The notes under the pieces: generated by a model
Told to the model about the DNA's origin: nothing
Database searches by the model: none
What the model saw: the letters and a program-made list of their open reading frames with translations, nothing else
Assembly: GCF_052324685.1 (NCBI RefSeq)
Contig: NC_135212.1
Coordinates: 3,829,705-3,893,704 of the forward strand
Reading direction: 5' to 3'
Length of the DNA stretch: 64,000 bases
DNA from: Brachyhypopomus gauderio
Taxonomy: Eukaryota > Chordata > Actinopteri > Gymnotiformes > Hypopomidae
Part shown: positions 58,763-64,000 of the stretch, one piece after another
Position numbering within the stretch: position 1 is the stretch's first letter
Layout: each line of letters starts with the position of its first letter
Translations under genes and position numbers: made by a program

Positions 58763-60218
58763 AGTAGGACTAATTATTACACTAACAGCACGACTAACAG
58801 CAAGCCTTCTTTAAGCCACTTTATTTTAGAAATACCTACTAACTTGTTCTAATAAATTACAATGGTAGTTCACTTCACACTGATATTTTATATTGAGAAA
58901 ATATCACAGGCGAGACCATAAGAATAAACTGGGACTGATGTTGCTCATTTTGCAAAGTTTGATAATTCTAATCAAACTGTTTCAAAAATAATAATTAATT
59001 CTGAATGTATTCACCAACTACTGAATCACTGCAAAACCTAAAAATGCATACCTCTAATATTGATTATACAGTACTTTCTGTAAAGTGCAGAAAGGTTTAC
59101 TTGAAAGTCAAAGGACATAAGAACAATGAAAAGTAGATGTTAAGTGTGTGTGTGTGTAAATATATGAGAGAGAGAGAGAGAGAGAGAGGGAGTGTATATC
59201 AAAGGAGACTGATTTACTCAAATAACTCAAGCCATTACAGTGTTGACACAGTCCTGGTTCTCATACAGGTTTATTCTGGTTCATACCACTCCACCCCTGA
59301 AACAACCTTTTATAGGAATTCAAAATTAATGATGTTGTGCCTCTTTAACCCTTGTCCTTGCCACAGGTAGGTAGCTGTCAGTCTTCTCTTTCAGTACCAG
59401 TGATGGGCAGCAGGGGTCAGCACACAACTCAAATTTCCAGAGTCATACTTTGTTCTTCATGCTCCCCCCCCAGGTTAGAGCTGAGGTACTCGACCATCAG
59501 CCCAGTTCAGCAGTGCTTTCAGGATTATTATTATTGTGAATATTGCTTCACTCTGGAAATATGTGGATTCTGACTATTTAAGAGGTGGCATACATGACAA
59601 AAATTTTTTTATATATAGCAGTAAAGTAATATTAAATATTATGCTACAGAAATTGCACAACAGAAAGCGGTGTGCATTTATGAATCACTGTGAAAGTGTC
59701 TCTGATCCATATGTCCTGAACCAGCACCAGTGTTGTAGTCACAATTCTGTCAACAATAACAGCTGAGTATTGATGTTCAACATGGTAAGTTCATTTTAGG
59801 AAACTCTGTACCAACCATCATGACTCTTGTAAGCATTCAGCCATTTTTTCTCTGTGGATTCAGTGTAACATATAACGCATGGCAAATAGCAAAAGCAATG
59901 AACACTGTCACCAGTCAGCAGATTGGTAAATCAAACTTTTCCTAAATGCAGGAGGGAGAGCAAAAACCTTTCAATCAAACCTGTCTGCAAAGCACATGGT
60001 TCGTGCTGAACTATCCACTCATGTGCTTTTTGGTCGTGGTATATCTAGTTCAGCTGTAAGTTCAGCGTTCCTTCTCTTCTTTTCTCAAAGGCTCTCAGCT
60101 GCTGATGATTTTCAACTTTATACTGAGATCTTGCCTTGTAATATGATCACTTATCAAAAACAAAGCAAAAGGGCAGATGGAAACACATTAATCTGATGGA
60201 GGTGAGGACTCTCCTATG
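58763..60218. other. Intergenic DNA with (AG)n microsatellite
   Basis: A GA-repeat run lies at about 59166-59190. The remaining short frames (59352-59573, 59536-59766, 59996-60196) have no known domain. No mobile element recognised. Confidence 0.35.
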
Positions 60219-62350
60219 TGGATAAAGACTCAAGTCCGCGAAGAGAGGTGCAAAGGTTCATGGACTACATGTAGAATATAGACTACAGTATATTGATAAA
60301 ATAATTATGACTGATAAGATAGACCAATCTGTCTTACATGAGTTACCTGAGCTACAGTACTTTGGGAATAGCACCTATTCAAAGATACATTATGAAATAA
60401 GTTCCCAAACCATTTTCTTAACTAACAGATTTCTTAACTACAGATTGTCTGGAAAATGTTCCTGGCAGACTACAGATCATTTGTCTTTACTAATGAGAAT
60501 GATGGAGAGAGTGTAGGGGCCCTTAAGTACCTCTAAGCACATTATTTAAAAAGTATTTTCAGCATACATTTCATCATCTGTATTTTTGCAGAATTGTTCC
60601 AGGAGTCTTCACTCTAACTGACGCCCTGGATTTGAATACCTCCTTTGAATCTCACTGAGGTTAATAATCTGGCAATAATCTAACTAATCTAGGTTTCCCA
60701 GATTCTCATATATCATATGCGACTGTCAATCAAGGCATCATAAAAAAAGACAGAGACAGAAGAATATTATCAGATTCTTTGCTAAATCTAAGTAGGTAAT
60801 AGTAATAACAGTTCTGGCTGAGGATCAGCTCAGAGTCAAATGGGGGCCACTGCTGATTCAGTTCAGGATCAATATGGTTAGACAACTTACCTGCCTGTGT
60901 TCTATACATACACACACACACACATACAGTAGGTATGTTAGCTGCTTTTGTTTTATTACCCGTTTTGTTTATTATGTTGGCCTGGTCGGTTTCCGAAGTC
61001 AGGCAAAATCAATATTAAAATCAAAGAGAAAACATTTACTTTTATGTCTAATCCCTGTTTCCCTATTTCTCTGTTGCGTGCTGACATCTGGACAAACCCA
61101 TAACAGTGAGAGCCAAACTAATCACTCTCTCAAGAGATAAGACTCTCAACTATGAGCAGTACAATATTGTGGATATAAATGTGGATGAGATGTAGGAAAA
61201 CATTGGCTGTGGTATATCTTAAGGTTCAGGTTCAATAATATTTAATTTATAATCTATATCATGACATGTACTGTATGTATATGCTGAATTTAACCTTGAC
61301 CGGACAAAGTTTCTTGCATTGCATTGCCTTCAGCACTACTCCAGCTCTGTCTGATGAAATGTTCAGGAGCCTGATCTAGTCCAACAAAAACACCCTCAGT
61401 AGTTTAATTCCTCATAGACTTAAAATTAGTTAAAAGTACTCAAAGCCAAGCCTAATATTAAACCCTATCTCCAGTATGCTCCTTAGAGGAGAGATTAAGG
61501 AATGAGTATTGAAGGCAAGCCACAATCTTATCAGTTTTTATTCCTTGATAGCTGATAGTTATTGCTGCAAGTCTCACGGGTTAGTCTGAAACTACAATCT
61601 GTTTCTATCACAATCATTCAAAGTACACACACGAACAGGTTAATAGGACCATAGGAGGGTTGGGTATGATAACTTGCCAATATATAAAAATGTATGGTGG
61701 CCGAAAACCCATTGTGCTGCAAAATGCAAAATGTATGCTACATTTTGGATGCTGAAAACCCAGTCACAACGGAGGTGTTTCTGAACTAACTTTTATAAGC
61801 AGTGACAACCAAATTAAACGGAAGTGATTACCACAATTTTGTCATGAGTAAGCTAGCATGATATTGAATGAAAAACAAGCTTATTCGTGCTCTGCATTGC
61901 AAGTTTATTTTTGCTATGCTGGACCCTGACTAAAATCCCAATTAACACAACCTAGTTTCTATGTAAATACCTACTTAGAGCTTTACTAATTCAGTCCCAT
62001 TCAACCTAATGAGATACTGTATAATATAACTTTTGTTTCTGGCTAAAAACCTAGTGTTATTCCCTTTGCCTTCCCTTAACCTTTATCAGGTTATATTTGT
62101 CTATTTTGTGTGAGATGTATTGCATCATTTAACTAACCCATGATAAAATCACAGTAACTACTGACTTTTCACTTGGTAGTCGATCTATCCATTATATTTA
62201 CCGCTTAATCCCGCTAGTCAGGGACACAGGGGAAACTGGAGCCAATCCCAGCATCATTGGGTGAAATCAGGGTACACCACAGGCAGTCTGCCAGTCCACC
62301 ACATGGACAACACTCCCGCACGCACACCTACGGGCAATTTAGAGTGACCA
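60219..62350. repeat. Duplicated block, copy 2
   Basis: Co-linear with 48661-50250 plus 53253-54060. It lacks the Gypsy-type element and the SINE and has a shorter CA repeat. It ends in the same LINE-derived repeat, after which the two loci diverge. No gene is recognised inside; the similar short frames in both copies (60307-60516 and 48746-48961) do not look like a protein family. Confidence 0.85.
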
Positions 62351-62355
62351 GTCAA
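62186..62355 (+). mobile_element. Fish LINE-derived repeat, truncated
   Basis: ATCTATCCATTATATTTACC to GGGCAATTTAGAGTGACC, the same family as 10501-10862. It is part of the duplicated block. Confidence 0.65.
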
Positions 62356-62387
62356 CTAGTAGCGGTAATAACATGGAAAGGCATCGA

Positions 62388-62575
62388 CATCTTACGTGAA
62401 GGTTACATTGCCATATGCCATTGACATCAGCATCTGATGTACAGGTGACAGTGGCATATGGCACTCACATTGACATCTTACGTACGGGTGACAGTGGCAT
62501 CTGGCACTGACATCGACATCTTACGTTTAAGTGACATTTTGACTTCGACATATTACGTATGAGTGAAAAACTGCG
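62388..62575. repeat. 43 bp minisatellite (about 4.5 copies)
   Basis: CATCTTACGT-like words start at 62388, 62431, 62474, 62517 and 62549 (spacing 43, 43, 43, 32), with GTGACAGTGGCAT between them. Confidence 0.85.
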
Positions 62576-62915
62576 GTACAGTTCACACATTCTGAATTAT
62601 TTCTTTAAGACAATATTAGCAAAAGTGCCAAAATATGTAAATTCTTATTTTTGGAAACCAAAACAAACAAATACAACTATATTTACATCAGGGGGGTATT
62701 CCAGAAAGCGGGGTTAACAAACTCTAAACTTAACCCTGAACTCTGAGTTGTCTTACCCCGATCTGACATACTCAGAGTTTTCGGTTCCAAAACGGCTGAT
62801 CGGAGTTAAAGTAATCAGGGTCGCTCAACTCTGAGTAGGTTGACCCAGACAGAAGCGCGTTCACGCGTAACTATAAAAGGCATTCTTAATGGAACGCAGA
62901 TAAATAGGATTTATC

Positions 62916-63089
62916 ATGGACTTAAACGCGAAAATCAGCCGAGCATCGTATTTCACACCACTGTAGCTTAGGAGTATTAATGACTGCGTATGCAGAATAT
63001 TTAGATATTATTAAACGTAAATGTAATACTGCGGTAGCTGCTAGAGAAAGGCAGTCAGCATGTCAAAGAATTGCCAACAGAGTTAACGT
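62916..63089 (+). pseudogene. Myb/SANT-like Harbinger protein, first exon
   Basis: An ATG at 62916 opens MDLNAKISRASYF and hits a TAG after FTPL. The frame that follows reads SILMTAYAEYLDIIKRKCNT and ERQSACQRIANRVNV, the first helices of the Myb/SANT-like domain of this element type. GTGTGAGTG after it looks like a splice donor. The stop and frame change in the first 25 codons make this copy probably inactive. Confidence 0.65.
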
Positions 63090-63443
63090 GTGAGTGAAAA
63101 TTATATTTTTATATTTAGCAGAAGGGTGCGATTATATTATTATTTTCTCCACCTTTATAATACTGTATTGAGTTTTTAAATATTTTTTAATTGAACACTT
63201 ACTGATTCCAGGTCTAATCTGAGTGGTGTGAAACACACATGGCATCAGATAAAAATGAAGTATAAGAATATAGTACAAAGTGGTATGGCTGTATATAACT
63301 ATATCTTATTCTTAAAATATATTCTAAAATATATTTATTTACAAGAAAAATGAAATAATGAAACATAACAGTGAATTTGACTGTAATGTATATTAAAAGG
63401 TTACAGGGTGGATGGTGGGGTGGGGTGGGTGGTGGTGCATGAT

Positions 63444-64000
63444 TTAATGTGGAAAGCAGTGATTGCAGATGGAGTCTCTGACAACTTCACCATCTCTGTT
63501 GTCACCCACATGCATGTAAGGTTCCTCATCTGTGGGCATGTCAAATATGGTAGGCTGTTGCTCTTCCTGGATGGTTGCAATGTTGTGTAATACCACATAT
63601 GCCATTATTATGTGGCACACCCTATCAGGGGTTACTCTGAGCCCCTTCAGGCACTGGAACCTGGCCTCGAGGATTCCTAGGGTCATTTAAATTCTTGCCC
63701 TGGTTTTGCTGTGGGCCTGATTGTAGCGGGACTGTGGTCCAGGTGCAGGATCTGAATAGGGAGTCATAAGGTAGGCCTATAGGACAGGCAGGGATACCCT
63801 CTGTCTCCATGAAGGAGGCCGTCATAGTGTCCTATAATCACACTAGGGTTTGCAATGATTTAACTATTACACTGCACTACCTCAGGCCCACTCTATTCAG
63901 ATTTGTTGTACAGTGTGGAATCATACACGGATCCTGGCCATCTGGCTTCAACATTTGTGATGAGGTGGGAAGCATCACATATGATCTTGATGGGGAGAAC
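63444..64000 (-). pseudogene. HARBI1-like transposase, C-terminal part, stop at catalytic Glu
   Basis: On the minus strand from the window edge: IKIICDASHLITNVEARWPG and SVYDSTLYNKS (second catalytic D region), then an intron-like gap, then GLLHGDRGYPCLSY, an ~8 bp insertion, LMTPYSDPAPGPQSRYNQA, HSKTRARI, a TAA at 63687-63689, and MTLGILEARFQCLKGLRVTP to the end at 63444. In relatives the residue at the stop is the catalytic glutamate (RIEMTFG). The first exons lie beyond the window. Inactive. Confidence 0.8.

Larger units (their letters stand above)
62691..64000. mobile_element. Second PIF/Harbinger transposon (runs off the window)
   Basis: Starts GGGGGGTATTCCAGAAAGCG, the same terminal type as the element at 11126. 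A Myb/SANT-like exon lies on the plus strand (62916-63089) and a transposase on the minus strand (63444-64000), so gene order is inverted relative to the first element. The right terminus lies beyond the window. Confidence 0.8.

Overview
The window looks like nuclear DNA of a ray-finned (teleost) fish. The host genes are intron-bearing vertebrate types (apolipoprotein L, GIMAP/AIG1 GTPases, a cytosolic sulfotransferase). The rest is a dense, nested mixture of fish-type transposable elements: L1/Tx1, L2, RTE, hAT, PIF/Harbinger, a MULE-like element, BEL/Pao, Ty3/Gypsy and a tRNA-derived SINE. The species cannot be named from this sequence. There is no bacterial-style operon, CRISPR array or true tRNA gene.

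Layout. 1-6150: tandem repeats, namely two ~183-184 bp satellite subfamilies, a 229 bp pair, a duplicated GC-rich block and dispersed ~60 bp hairpins, split by a non-autonomous hAT element with perfect 8-bp target duplications. 6152-9110: a gag-only LTR retroelement whose gag carries proline-rich minisatellites. 9250-10860: part of a TIR transposon, a solo LTR and a LINE-derived repeat. 10950-17100: a ~190 bp satellite split by a two-gene PIF/Harbinger transposon (11126-15201). 17225-22948: a full-length L1-clade LINE on the minus strand with both ORFs open and a 14-bp target duplication. 23860-26850: a decayed MULE-like transposase gene with an N-terminal PHD finger, followed by a solo LTR and an L2 LINE. 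29940-31410: two TIR elements.

Host gene part. 31600-39782 holds a phased array of a palindromic motif, a perfect interferon-stimulated response element and a reconstructed five-coding-exon apolipoprotein L gene (559 aa). Its first long intron carries nested L2, RTE and TIR elements. 41758-42549 and 47835-48614 are two nearly identical GIMAP GTPase exons on the minus strand, with a BEL/Pao relic and nested MITEs between them. 48661-54060 and 60219-62350 are copies of one duplicated block. The first copy later received a Ty3/Gypsy element lacking reverse transcriptase (50261-53252) and a SINE. 54525-57798 is an intact six-exon SULT3-like sulfotransferase gene (287 aa). The right edge (62691-64000) is a second PIF/Harbinger element, whose transposase has a stop codon exactly at the catalytic glutamate.

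Functionally, the ApoL gene with its ISRE and the GIMAP copies suggest an immune-related neighbourhood that has been expanded by duplication and invaded repeatedly by transposons. The sulfotransferase is a separate metabolic gene. All assignments come from reading the sequence; no database search was run.
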